From contig CM055110.1 of the NCBI GenBank assembly GCA_029204225.1, forward strand, positions 1,050,675 to 1,114,674: a DNA stretch of 64,000 bases. Reading direction: 5' to 3'. The notes beneath the pieces are model-generated. The model was not told where the DNA came from, ran no database searches, and saw only the letters and a list, made by a program, of their open reading frames with translations. Shown here in pieces: positions 43,596 to 54,783 of this stretch (position 1 is its first letter; each line of letters starts with the position of its first letter). Made by a program: the position numbers and the translations under genes. The DNA is from Diphasiastrum complanatum. Lineage: Eukaryota; Streptophyta; Lycopodiopsida; Lycopodiales; Lycopodiaceae.

Positions 43596-44870
43596 CGTGA
43601 ACACATTTCTTCTTATCTCTTTCTTCTTCTTGGATTACTTTACTTCTGTTGTTACGGTTCTTTGTGATTCTTCTTCTTATTAGAACTGTTACAGAGTAGA
43701 AGCATTACTCAGGTTTAAACATGTATTCTCAGCCTGTCAGTGGGTAACTCCAATCCGATACTCAGCTACATATGTAACCAGACAAAGCTCAAGAAGATCA
43801 ACATTCAATATAGAGAGCAATCCTACCACTAACTACTAAATCAGAAAACAATCAAGAACTAGATTAACTACTGAAACAAGAAACAAGATTTAAGAAACTA
43901 GATTCCTAACAACATTTTAACAATCTAAGAATCAAGAAACACTCATCACTTGATGCCTAGACTACTCAAGAACAATCAAGAACTGGGTTGTAAGAGAGTA
44001 TGCAAGATCTATACCACAAACCAGCCTATCTAGTTTACTTGAATGCTGATTACTACAAGATTCCACAAACAAGAACTGAATGCTAATCCACAACTAAGCA
44101 AGAAACAAGAAACAAGAACCTAGTTAATCCACAATGCAAAGGAATCAAGCATGCTCATAGAAATCTCACTCAAGAGCATTGCCATGAACAAGGAGCTAAG
44201 CTATCATCAAGAACTCATGGAGGATCCTCTTTATTTGCTCAAGAGAACTTGACAATACAATCAAAGCTCCCTCACAAGAGAGGGGACCCCTTAAATAAGC
44301 AAGAAGGCTGCCCATGTGGCAATTCCACTAAATTAGAATTACATGTGAAATTTGCCCTTCCACTAAAGATCACCATCAAAAGATGGCTCACTCTAACTAA
44401 TTTAAGGGGGGTCTACCTTTATTTACAATGCCTAGGAAACATTACTAGCTCCTACATGGTCATTCCTTCTTTGGGATACACCATGTAGGCTCACATAGTT
44501 AACTCATTGTCTTCCTAGCTAGTATTTTCTCAGCTCTCATGCTCGTCTCTTAGCCTCTTCTGCTCTCTTCCTTCTGAACCTCCTCGGTCATGGGTGAGAG
44601 ATAACTTGTGTCTTCAGCTTGGCTTGGCACTTGGAGATTCCCTAGAATCTGCTAACATTATCCACCTCTAATCTATTGCAAGACCCACTACAACACCGGT
44701 GATCTCTTGTGCTTGGCACTTGGAAAAGCGTGGATTTTCATTCACTTCCATAAAACCAGGTGCTTATTATCCCCAAAATTTATTCGTCAAAATTGGAAGT
44801 CTCCCAATTGGCCGCTACATACCAGCCCTCTTGAGCACTTCTTGTGAATCCTGCTCGACTTGTCATCATG
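43596..44870. other. Unassigned, possible antisense LTR
   Basis: No supported gene. GGGGACCCCTTAAATAAGC near 44281-44300 reads on the minus strand as a TTATTTAAGG promoter-like element, so an antisense LTR is possible. Matching ends were not found. Confidence 0.35.
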
Positions 44871-44874
44871 CAGT

Positions 44875-46953
44875 CTACTTTCGCTCGCTCATCTTTCGGC
44901 CCAAGGCTTCAAAAACTTGGAAGCGGAGCTTACTTCCGAAGTTGAGGGGCCCCAGGTATTCTCTTACTTTTTCTACGAAGCCCATTTCCTGCCAGTCTTC
45001 CACCATGGTCACATAGCGTGATGACATGAAGGCCGCTCTGTAGTATAGCCTGGCCATCATCTCATGGTCTTCTTCTGACTGGAGGGCCATATTTGGATTG
45101 ATCCTAATTGGATCCAAGCCTCGATCCCAAAAACACTCTTGCTGCATAAAAAAGGCCATGGATCTGCAATATTCGACACTTTTTTGCACGCAAAGATCGG
45201 CACTTGATTTATATTTGTGCTCGAAGTTGAGTAACTGTAGCCTCAGATCATCCGGGGAGGTTTTGTCTGAGATTCCCGAGACTGGCCAGTTTACTAACTC
45301 CAATCAGGGCTTTTCCACCGGCCATGGGTTTCTGCGTTTGAGTGGCATGTAGAAAGGATCCACTCGCTTCCATGCCGGTGCTTTCAAATATTCTTGAAGC
45401 CGCCTGTTATCCTTCAGGACTTTACTTCGTCATTCTGGCTGCGGTTGTAGCGTGGCAATGATCTCGGCCCTGGTGGAATATTGGCTTTGATCAATGTCTT
45501 CTTTGCCTCCCCTCATGTTGGGAGGGTATTTTCTCTCAAATTTCTCTGACTCCCTTATGTCAGCCAGTTTGCCTCTGGGCCTAATAGGGGAAGTTGTCCT
45601 ACGTAGCTGAGATGGCCTTGCCAGATAATCATCTAGGGCCTTGGTGTCCGTATCTTTCTCTTTAGCTCGCTTGCTTGTCGATGGCTCGGCTGCACTTGTG
45701 TCTGGTCTGGGCGAGAACCTTCTCGTCTTTGGTTGGTCTGCCAAGAAGTCATCATCACCTCCCATGTTAGTGTTAGTTTCTGGAAGGTCGGGGATGGAAT
45801 GATCTGGGGAGAGGGGTGCGGGGGTGAACGATTTAGGAGGAGGTGGAATCAACAAGTTATACGCAGCACCGGGAGGGTGGAGTTGTTGGAGGAACTCGTC
45901 CCATCGGGCTTTGTAAGTGTCAGCTGGACCTTTTGATGGGCCCATTATTTTGCTAGGAGATGATGAAGAGAGGGGAGATGGAAGAATTGGGTAAGTTGGA
46001 ATGAATGTTTCAAAAAAATTAAATGCGGAATAGGAGAAAGGGTTAAAGGTGGGAGGGGGTCGGGGAAAAGTCCCGGTACTCTGGCCACCCGATCCCGAAC
46101 TACCGTTTGATGGGTGGGTTTGCCCGTCTTGATTTTCTGCGCCATCATTCCCATCATCATCCTGCGGCTTTATTGATTGAGCACCTGCTTGAGCATTGTA
46201 CGTCGTGTCCCATAGTTGGTTCACCTTGTCCAAGACTTGTTGCAGGGCCTTCGTAGTGTCTTCCAGCTGCCTCTGGGACTCCAGGATGATCTTCTCTTGT
46301 TTGGCCACAATGTTTTTGAAATTTCGCTTTTCGGCTTCTCGTTCCTGGATCAGCCTTACATATTTTTCCATCTGGATGGTTGAGGCCTGTGGGGCCTGGA
46401 ATTGAATGTCCTTGGACTTCACTAGAGGAGCATCGACTGTCATTGCACTAGATGATCTGTCTCGTACTTGGTCGATTTGGACCATCTGGTGCTTCAGTTG
46501 TTGTTGGACCTCTTTCAGAGTGGATTTTTGCCCGGCCATCATGGATCTGGTTTCCATTGTCTCTTCCTCTTTTTCTTTGGCCAGCCTTTGATATCATACA
46601 ATCTCTTAGTCTTGATGTTGGAACATACTCTCGAGCACTTGATGCTGGCTCACCAGCCAATTCATGTGGTAGCTCGTTTCGGATGGGCCAATCATCGAGC
46701 GCTTGGTTGTTTCAGTGAGCTTTTCAGGGTTAGTGAGGGTTGGGTACTGATCTGGGGTATGGGATGGCGAGGCTAAACCAAAAAACAAACGTGGTGTTAG
46801 AGCTGAAGATGGAGATGGAGGTGGACGGATGTTAGTAGCTGTTGTGGTGGTGGTGGTGTTTAGTGGAGGGGTTTGACTTCTTCCTGGCTGCTTCCCCTTT
46901 TCTAGCTCATCATCGCTGATTTCCATCAGGTCTGCAGCATCAAAATATTGCAA
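44875..46953 (-). pseudogene. Gag-like antisense reading frame with stops, unrecognised
   Basis: A single minus-strand frame stays readable from 46953 to 44875, interrupted only by stops near 46606, 46594, 45430 and 45306. The N-terminal part is Pro/Thr-rich. After the ATG at 46557 comes a predicted coiled coil (about residues 10-115: many Gln, Glu, Leu, Lys), then a long Pro/Ser-rich stretch with basic patches. A compact, more globular C-terminus follows (about 45400-44875), with VDPFYMPLKRRNPWP, LVNWPVSG and WDRGLDPIRINPNMAL. This layout suggests a capsid/Gag-type or replication-accessory protein of a large LTR element. I see no zinc knuckle, protease or RT next to it. No family recognised. 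Confidence 0.5.
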
Positions 46954-47139
46954 TGTGTCCAGGTGTGGACTTGTTGGGCCTATGGTTGCTGAGCCGCTTC
47001 TGTGTCTTGGGGACTGGATATTCCCATTCCTCTCCCCCCCCCCCCAATTTGTGTCAGTGGAGATGTTGGTGGCGTTGGCGTAGTAATTAGTGTGGGTGGG
47101 GGGGTGGCTTCATCTGGTTGACTTGTGACTTGAGGTACC
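46954..47139. other. Low-complexity spacer
   Basis: Contains a run of twelve C (47034-47045) and a G-rich stretch (47093-47108). No gene. Confidence 0.6.
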
Positions 47140-49020
47140 GCTGCCAGGCAGTGGTATAAGAAGAAGGATCACACTCTCAAATCCTTAGGATTTCAACCAT
47201 TGATGACCGACTACAATGTTTATACAAAGGTCATAGATGGAAAAATCATAATCATAGCAGTCTACATGGATGACACTTTGATCTTGTCAAGAAGCGACGA
47301 GTTGATTGCTCAGGTGAAGACATTTTGAAATATCAGACCTAGGGGAAGCAAGATGCTACCTAGGATTGCAGGTTGACAGAGATCTTAATGAGGGAAGCTG
47401 TATCTTCATTAGTCAAGATACATCCAAAAAATCATTGATGATCTTCAAATGACAAACTACAAGGGAGCTAATATGCCAATGGTAGCTGGAACAATTCTAA
47501 CCAAGCAATATTGCCTACAAAATGTAGAAGAGTAGGAAGCCATACAAAACGTGCCCTACAGGAGGTTAATTGGATCACTCATGTACTTGGCAGATAATAC
47601 ATGCCCTAACATTGCTTATGTAGTTTTCAAAATGAGCTAGTTTAATATCAATCTAGGCCCTATGCACTAGAAGATAGCCAAGAGAATTCTGCAATACCTT
47701 CAACAGACGAAGGATTATGGGCTATGTTTCTCTCAGCACGAAGGATTCCAGATCAAATCCTATAGCGATGCAAGCTGGGCATCCCTAAAAGATGACTGCA
47801 AGAGCATCTCAGGAGGATGCACAATAGCAGCCGGTGCAGCTGTGATATGGATCAGTAGGAAGCAGACCACCGTAACTGTGCAATCATCCTGCAAAGTAGA
47901 GTATGTTGCAGTAGCCAAGATGGCGAATGAGCTTACTAACAAAATTTCCAGAATTCACACGTGTGGGGAAATGTCCACAAATATGATTGATCTTGATTAA
48001 GCTTTGTGATTAGCACAGTAACCTGATTCTAGATTGTTTAGCAAGATCTAGTTCAGAAGAAATGGCTTAACCACAATCTAGCATGCTAAGCATCAGATTA
48101 TAATAGCAATGAATCAAAGAATGAACAAAAGTAAAAGATTTTTTGTGTATTAGCATTAGCTTCAACACGAGTTAGAGAAAGAAAGCTAGAGAGATAACAA
48201 GCAAAATAGTTTAGATCCAAAATGACATGAGGTAGCTACAAAACTTTGGTTCTTCATCATTGATTGTGAGGAGAGCTACACATATTTATAGAGTTTGAGG
48301 TAGCTCGAGGTAGAACCACATCTATCCATTCCAAAATGACAACTAAAGTGACATCTAGAGTCTATGTGACATTTGTCACTTGCCATGCATGAAATTTTAC
48401 CAACTTTTTACAAGTGTACTAGTTCTAACTAACAAAGTACAAATCATCATGCACGTGTCCATTATACTTTGTGCATGCCTTGCATGTCACTACGGATCAC
48501 TTACAATTAATGCATGTGAATTGCCACGAGTTTCTACAAGCATGACTTTGCCAATTCTATGTCTACAAACTATATGCAAGTTGTATTCTTCAAACTAGAC
48601 ATTACATAACCATGTAGCTCGAGTTCTATATAGGCCAAATTGGCATCTTGCATTTATTAGTTACATACTTGCATGGTACAACATTTGTAGCAAGCCAAGA
48701 AATCAGTATGATTTGTTTTTCCAATTTTAACACTTACATGGCTCAAACAATTCTTGGACAAACTAGGAGAGAACTCCAACGAGCTGCTATTACTATTCAT
48801 GGATAACACATTCGCCATTCATTTCACGAAGTATCCAGTGTTTAATTCCAGGTCAAAACACACTACTATCAAATACCATCGGAGAAAAACAGACTGAAGA
48901 CCGAGTTTGTTCCAATGAAGCAGATGGTGGCTGATATTTTCACAAAGCCTCTTGACAAGGCAATTTTTGAGAAGCAGTGTGCAAGCCTAGGAATCAGAAA
49001 AATACCAACTTTGAGAGTGA
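47140..49020 (+). pseudogene. Copia RT/RNase H remnant C4, split by a solo LTR
   Basis: The left part (47140-47931) reads RT with an active-site YMDD (VYMDDTLIL) near 47262. After several stops and a frameshift it reads RNase H (YSDASWASLKDD, then VEYVAVAKMANEL). The right part (48738-49020) resumes with the next RNase H residues (TWLKQFL, FMDNTFAIHF, SRSKHTTIKYH), so the two halves were one gene before a solo LTR landed between them. YMDD rather than YVDD and the amino-acid text set it apart from families A and B. Confidence 0.85.
47937..48732 (-). repeat. Solo LTR of family G
   Basis: 796 bp, homologous in reverse to the 5' LTR of G1 (56245-57030), for example the blocks around GCTTGCTACAAA, CATGCATTAATTGTAAGTGATCC and the promoter region. 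The TSD is CTTAC at 47932-47936 and 48733-48737. No internal sequence remains, as expected from LTR-LTR recombination. Confidence 0.93.
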
Positions 49021-49302
49021 GCTGAAGAAACATACCAGCTTTGAGAGTGAGCTGAAGAGTTTCTATCTTTCAAAGCCTTAGCATTTTTCCTTAGCTTTTT
49101 CCTTTGTTGTTTGTAGTGACTGTGCATTTTGAACTATGTATTACACAGTCTGCATTTTTGAGCTGTTTCATCACACAGTTCGTAGTTTTTGGATCATGAG
49201 AAAAAAATCTGTTGGATTTATCTCTTCTACTCTCCTAAATCCTATTTTAATTTGCCTCCATTCATGCTGTATTTTTACTCATGTTGTCGCGCAGCTTGCA
49301 TA
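49021..49302 (+). other. Sequence after C4, probably its LTR
   Basis: AT-rich sequence following the copia RNase H end, interrupted by A4 at 49308 and continuing at 55471. Probably the 3' LTR of C4 but without a second copy to prove it. Confidence 0.4.
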
Positions 49303-49307
49303 TTTAC

Positions 49308-49989
49308 TGTTCAAAATTCACAATTCTAGCTTGACTAGTTTTGGTCATATGACTTGTAAATAGTTAGATGGTCATGATGTGGCTTGTCACACGTGCCAAA
49401 TAGCATAGGATTCCATTCATAAGGATGTTCTCAAGTAGACCTAAGTGTTAGAACCTTTGGAATGAGTCCAAATTATGCTTAGATACAAGGGAGAAAAAAT
49501 AGGAGCTATTTTTGGTAATTTTTGCATTGTTGAGGGATCTCCAAGATTCCAACCCTAACTTGGTAGGGATGAAAGATCCACCAAAATTAGCATTAGGGAT
49601 AGGTTTAGGGCTACTCATACCTGCCCAAAACCGTGATGGATCATGTATATATAGGTGATGATATCTCACCAAAATCAATCAAGCAATTTCATGTTTTTTC
49701 TCTCATAATGGTGCAATTGCTCTCTATGTTCATAATTGTTTGAGTACTTGTGATTACTAATGATTATAGGATTGAATGTAGGTCTGGTGTACAGTACTCA
49801 GACTGTGGGAGGCCGTACTTTCACACGTGTGAAGCCTTCTTCAAGGATTTGGGCCATTTAGTGAGGTTCAAGCATAGATTTTTGATGGATTTTGATGGTT
49901 CAACTTGTGCTAATCTTATGAAATCATAATCTATTGTTTCCCTCATCATTTCAAGTGTTTTAGGATCCTTATTTGCTGTAATTTTTACA
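49308..49989 (+). repeat. 5' LTR of A4
   Basis: 682 bp; starts TGTTCAAAATTC (A to C at base 5); palindrome at 49820-49833. Confidence 0.96.
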
Positions 49990-50002
49990 TGGTATCAGAG
50001 CC
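49990..50002 (+). other. Primer-binding site of A4
   Basis: TGGTATCAGAGCC with no spacer to the LTR; initiator Met tRNA type. A leader without recognised genes follows to 50800. Confidence 0.93.
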
Positions 50003-50800
50003 TAAAGGCTGAAATGAGCTAAATCCTTGGTTTGCATTCAATTTGATCACAATTTTTGATCTAAATCTTGTGTAGATTGGATCTTAGCATCTAGTATTGA
50101 TTATAGAACTCAAAGTGAGTCAAATACATTGGAGATTGGTGTTGTGTGACTTCATTTGCAGGTGTTTAGGTGTCTAAAACCAGAGGCAAAGTTGAATTCA
50201 ATTCACATTACCAAGATAGCAAGTTTTGCTTGCTCCAAGCATTGATTTCTAAGCGAGTTTTGGAGGTGATTTCATAGAGAAGGCTTTCTAGCATTCAAGG
50301 AGAGGGAAGATCAGAGTTTTGGGGACTCTTCAAGGCTGTTCTAAGGTGTAGTAGGCATCTCCTAAAGTGATTTAGGTTCAGTCCAACCATTGCTTGACTT
50401 ATGCACCAAATTAGATCAATTTTTCATCAATTTTGATCATTTTTTGCTTATGATTGGATAGTAGATTGTGTTGCATCCTCATTAAGTTCCATTTAGATCT
50501 TTTACAAGTGATTTTGGAAGTATATTAGGTTGCTGAAATTCACTCTTGATCAGATCATTTGGAAGCTTTAATGTTCTTTATAGAAAGAGGGGCAATTCTA
50601 CTAGTATTGTCTACTTCAATCAAGCAAGTGCATTGTTTCTAGTATTCTATGATTTGATTTTGTTAGAGATCATTCTTAGATCTTTATAGGAATTCTATTA
50701 CTGATCTTTTCAGGTCCCTAAGAAGTGGGATAAGGTAGACCTTCAATCAAATCAATAGAAGTAACCTTCATTTGTGTCAAGTCCTTGATTAGGAGACTAG

Positions 50801-53800
50801 ATGGCATCTATAAATGCATATCTTTTGGATACTAATGAAAGGCTCAACAAAACTAACTATTCCATATGGAAAGTTAGAATGGAATCTATCATGATCATGC
50901 AAGATCTGATGGAAATTGTAAATGGTAAGGAGGGTGAACCTATTTATCCTCAAGAAAAAGCCAAATACATCAAGAGGTGCAATGTTGCACTACATTGCAT
51001 AAAAATGAATGTTGCAAATGAACTCTTAAGAGAGGTAGGAGATTGCACTTCAGCTCAAGATGCTTGGGAGACTTTGCAAAAGGTCTATGAATCCAAGAAC
51101 CAAACTAGAATGTTAGCTTTGAAGAATCAAATCTATAGAAGCTATCAAAAGAAAGGAGAGAGTGCACATACTTTTGTCCTAAGAGTAAAGGAATTGAACA
51201 AAGAGCTAGCCTTTATAGGTGACCCTATCAAGGATGAAGAGCTTGTTCAACTCATATTGAATGGACTAAGCTTTGAATTTGACAATTTGGTTCAGGGATA
51301 TGCAATTATGGGTAAGCTACCCATACTTGAAGAACTCCAAGGCACACTCATGGCCGAGGAATCAAGAAGGAGCCAAATGCAAGAGAGGATGGATAGGCTT
51401 TCCATCCAAGGTGGAGATGACCAAGCTCTCTTCACCAAAGGCAAAGGCAAGTCCAAAGGCAAAGGATCAACATTCAAGAAGTCTACAAAGCTTGAGGATC
51501 AAGAAGGACCTCCAAAGGCATCTCCATCAACCACCAAAGTCAAGAAGGACAAATCAAAGGTGAAGTGTTACTATTGTAGCAAGATGGGGCATTATGCCTC
51601 GGAATGCTTCAAGAGGAAGCAAGATCAAAGCCAAGCCAACATGAGCAAAGAGGAGGAGGAGGAGAGTTCACATGAGGACTCTCTCATGATGTCCATATTT
51701 TCTTCAACAAGCTTCAAAGGAGAAGATCCTTGGTGGATTGACTCGGGTGCTAGTTCACACATGACTAGTAAAAGGGAGTTTTTCTCTTCTCTCTTATCTT
51801 ATGATGGACCTATAAAGTCTATCTATACAGCAAATGATGAAGCTTGTAAGATTGAAGGAGTTGGTAGCATTCCCCTTTGCTTAGGATCTTCCAAAAAGAT
51901 CAACATAGAAGGTGTTTTGTACATTCCTACAATAACAAAGAATCTACTAAGTGTTGGCCAAATGGTAGACAATGGTTTCAATGTTGACTTTGCTTCAAAT
52001 GAATGTTTCATCAAGAAGAAGGGTAAGATAGTGGCTAAGGGCACTAGACTTGGCAAACTTTATAAGCTGGATGCATTTGTGGATACTAATGTTGTCATGT
52101 TGGCCGAGAAGAGCAAGATATCTACCTTTACTTTATGGCACAAAAGACTTGGACATGTCAACTCGGGTTCCACGGAGGCTATGATCAAGGAGGAGTATGC
52201 TTTAGGCTTACCAAGGTCTATTGGGAAGGAAGACAAGGTTTGTGAAGCTTGTGCCTTATCCAAGGCACATAAGAAGGTGTTTCCTAACTCCATCACAAAG
52301 TCATCTCATCCTCTTGAACTCATACACTCGGATGTGCACATTGCTAGCACCAAATCTAATGGAGGTTCATCCATGTTTTTAACCTTCATTGATGACTACT
52401 CAAGATATTGTTGGGTGTTCTTACTTTCCTTCAAGTCTCAAGTATTTGATACTTTTGTAAAGTTCAAGTTGTTTGTGGAAAAGCATCATAATCATAGCAT
52501 CAAGATTCTTAGAAGTGACAATGTTGGAGAATTCATCTCCAATGAGTTCAAGGCCTTTTGTGAGGAGGAAGGGATCAAGAAAGAGACTTCTTGTCCTTAC
52601 ACTCCTCAACAAAATGGAGTTGCTGAAAGAAGGAATAGAACATTATGTGAATGTTCTAAGGCTTTAAGATTAGATGCTTGTTTGCCCAAATCCTTTTGGG
52701 GTGAGTCTCTTGTATGTGCAAATTACTTGATGAATAGGGTGTCTTGCAAAGCAATTGAAGGCAAAACTCCATATGAGATGTTGTATGGAAAGAAACCCAA
52801 TCTTAATCACTTGAAAGTTTTTGGGTGTATATGTTATGTGCATGTGCCATTGGAAACAAGAACCAAGGAGGATCCATCTTCCACAAGAGGGATCATGCTT
52901 GGATATGCAAGCTCAAGCAAGGGCTACAAAGTCTATCTCCCATCCTTGAACAAATTTGTTGTTTCAAGGGATGTCATCTTTGATGAACATCATATGCATA
53001 TGCTTGAAGAAGGCTCAAGTGCTCCAACAATCAAGAAGAAGATGGCCGAGGAGCAAGATCTTGGTTTTGAGGAGGAGCTCATGGAGGAGCAAGCACCAAA
53101 CCCACCTATCACACCAAGGAGATCTTCAAGGGCAAAAGTGGAGCCATCAAGGCTCACATATCAAGGCAAAGGACAGCAAGTTGAGGGTATATCATCCACT
53201 TCTTATGCTTTATCTAGTTTTGAAGAACCGTCTAATGTTGAAGATGCATTGAACTCCAAAGAATGGTATAAAGCTATGTTGGATGAGTATGATGCCTTGA
53301 TTGAGAATGAAACTTGGTTGCTTGTTGAGAGACCTCAAAGGAATGTAATAGGATGCAAGTGGGTCTTCAAGCTTAAGTTGAATGCAAATGGGAGTGTTAA
53401 CAAACATAAAGCAAGATTAGTTGCAAAAGGTTATGCTCAAGAGAGAGGGATAGACTATGAGGAAACTTTTGCACCCGTGGCCAAGATGGTCACAATAAGA
53501 CTAATCATTGCACTTGCATCACATTTTGGATGGATTCTATGTCAAATGGATGTCTCTAATGCTTTCTTGAATGGTTTTTTGGAAGAGGATATCTATATGG
53601 AGCAGCCACAAGGGTTCATCAAGCATGGAATGGAGAACAAAGTATGCCATCTCCAAAGAAGCATCTATGGCTTGAAGCAAGCCTCGAGATCTTGGAATTC
53701 AAGACTACATTGCTATCTTATTTCACTTTCTTTTGTTCAAAGTGAATATGATCCCACTCTTTACATTAAGTTTGATGATGTTGGTATTGTACTTTTACTC

Positions 53801-54769
53801 ATTTATGTAGATGACATCATCATTAGTGGAAATAGTGTTGATTGTATTGAAAAAATCAAGATAGATCTATCCTTAGAGTTCAAGATGGTAAATCTAGGGT
53901 GTCTTCACTTCATCTTAGGCATAGAAGTACTTAGAGGGTCTGATTTTATCTTTATAAGTCAAGTAAACTATGCTCAAAGTCTTTTGAAGAAGTTTAAGAT
54001 GGAAGTATGCAAAAGTGTTGACACACCAATGGAGCAAGATGTAAAAGTGCCAAATGAAGATGATGAAAGATCCTTCATGGACATCACTTTGTTTAGGCAA
54101 CTTATAGGTTCCTTAATGTGGATCACTATAACTAGACCAGATCTTAGCTTTAGTGTATGTAGGTTGAGCCAATCCATGCAAAAGCCATTGAATATCCATT
54201 GGAAAAAGGCTAAGAGGATTCTAAGATACATCTCAGGTACATTGGATTTTGGGATTCTATATAGAGGAGATGTGATTAACCTTCATGCGTTTAGTGATTC
54301 AGATTTTGCAGGGGACAAGAGGGATAAGAAATCAACAAGTTCCTATTCAACTTTCATAGGAGAAGGTGTGGTTTCATGGCTTTCAAAAAAGCAAGAAACT
54401 ATATCTCTATCTTCAACCGAGGCCGAGTACAAAGCTTTGACAACCACTACAAAGGAGGTACTTTGGATCAAGAGATTATTGGTGGAACTAAAGATCATGG
54501 ATTCAGAGGAGGCACCAATCATCTACAATGACAATATATCAGCCCAACACCTTGCATCTAACCCAATCTTCCATGCAAGATCTAAGCACATTGAGATATG
54601 CCATCACTTTGTGAGAGAAATGGTGCAAACCAAGGAGATTGCTTTGGAGCATGTTCCAAGCAATGAATGTGTAGCTGATCTACTTACTAAACCACTTCAA
54701 AAGACACCTTTTATGAAGTTCAGATCATCACTTGGAGTGATTAGTAAAGCAATGATTGAACCAAGCTAG
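50801..54769 (+). CDS. Gag-pol polyprotein of A4 (1322 aa)
   Basis: An uninterrupted copia polyprotein with the same domain order as A3. The CCHC knuckle is C256, C259, H264, C269. The protease is D314-S-G. The integrase zinc ligands are H447, H452, C481 and C484, with catalytic D511, D573 and E609. RT has D917 and YVDD at 1002-1005, and RNase H has D1168, E1207 and an Asp near 1244. Two substitutions stand out: integrase residue 575 is Val, so the conserved D-N-G-G-E reads D-N-V-G-E, and RT reads NSVDCIEK instead of NSVDGIEK. All other motifs look functional. RNase H has the full KEVLWIKRLL sequence that is shortened in A3. The first ATG of the frame is used. Confidence 0.97.
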   Translation: MASINAYLLDTNERLNKTNYSIWKVRMESIMIMQDLMEIVNGKEGEPIYPQEKAKYIKRCNVALHCIKMNVANELLREVGDCTSAQDAWETLQKVYESKNQTRMLALKNQIYRSYQKKGESAHTFVLRVKELNKELAFIGDPIKDEELVQLILNGLSFEFDNLVQGYAIMGKLPILEELQGTLMAEESRRSQMQERMDRLSIQGGDDQALFTKGKGKSKGKGSTFKKSTKLEDQEGPPKASPSTTKVKKDKSKVKCYYCSKMGHYASECFKRKQDQSQANMSKEEEEESSHEDSLMMSIFSSTSFKGEDPWWIDSGASSHMTSKREFFSSLLSYDGPIKSIYTANDEACKIEGVGSIPLCLGSSKKINIEGVLYIPTITKNLLSVGQMVDNGFNVDFASNECFIKKKGKIVAKGTRLGKLYKLDAFVDTNVVMLAEKSKISTFTLWHKRLGHVNSGSTEAMIKEEYALGLPRSIGKEDKVCEACALSKAHKKVFPNSITKSSHPLELIHSDVHIASTKSNGGSSMFLTFIDDYSRYCWVFLLSFKSQVFDTFVKFKLFVEKHHNHSIKILRSDNVGEFISNEFKAFCEEEGIKKETSCPYTPQQNGVAERRNRTLCECSKALRLDACLPKSFWGESLVCANYLMNRVSCKAIEGKTPYEMLYGKKPNLNHLKVFGCICYVHVPLETRTKEDPSSTRGIMLGYASSSKGYKVYLPSLNKFVVSRDVIFDEHHMHMLEEGSSAPTIKKKMAEEQDLGFEEELMEEQAPNPPITPRRSSRAKVEPSRLTYQGKGQQVEGISSTSYALSSFEEPSNVEDALNSKEWYKAMLDEYDALIENETWLLVERPQRNVIGCKWVFKLKLNANGSVNKHKARLVAKGYAQERGIDYEETFAPVAKMVTIRLIIALASHFGWILCQMDVSNAFLNGFLEEDIYMEQPQGFIKHGMENKVCHLQRSIYGLKQASRSWNSRLHCYLISLSFVQSEYDPTLYIKFDDVGIVLLLIYVDDIIISGNSVDCIEKIKIDLSLEFKMVNLGCLHFILGIEVLRGSDFIFISQVNYAQSLLKKFKMEVCKSVDTPMEQDVKVPNEDDERSFMDITLFRQLIGSLMWITITRPDLSFSVCRLSQSMQKPLNIHWKKAKRILRYISGTLDFGILYRGDVINLHAFSDSDFAGDKRDKKSTSSYSTFIGEGVVSWLSKKQETISLSSTEAEYKALTTTTKEVLWIKRLLVELKIMDSEEAPIIYNDNISAQHLASNPIFHARSKHIEICHHFVREMVQTKEIALEHVPSNECVADLLTKPLQKTPFMKFRSSLGVISKAMIEPS

Positions 54770-54772
54770 ATA

Positions 54773-54783
54773 GTGAGGAGGAG
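54773..54783 (+). other. Polypurine tract of A4
   Basis: GTGAGGAGGAG, adjoining the 3' LTR. Confidence 0.85.

Noticed and set aside
44699-46776. Several plus-strand frames (105, 84, 102 codons) over 44.7-46.8 kb.
   Set aside because: They are opposite a longer minus-strand frame with protein-like composition, so they are likely shadows.
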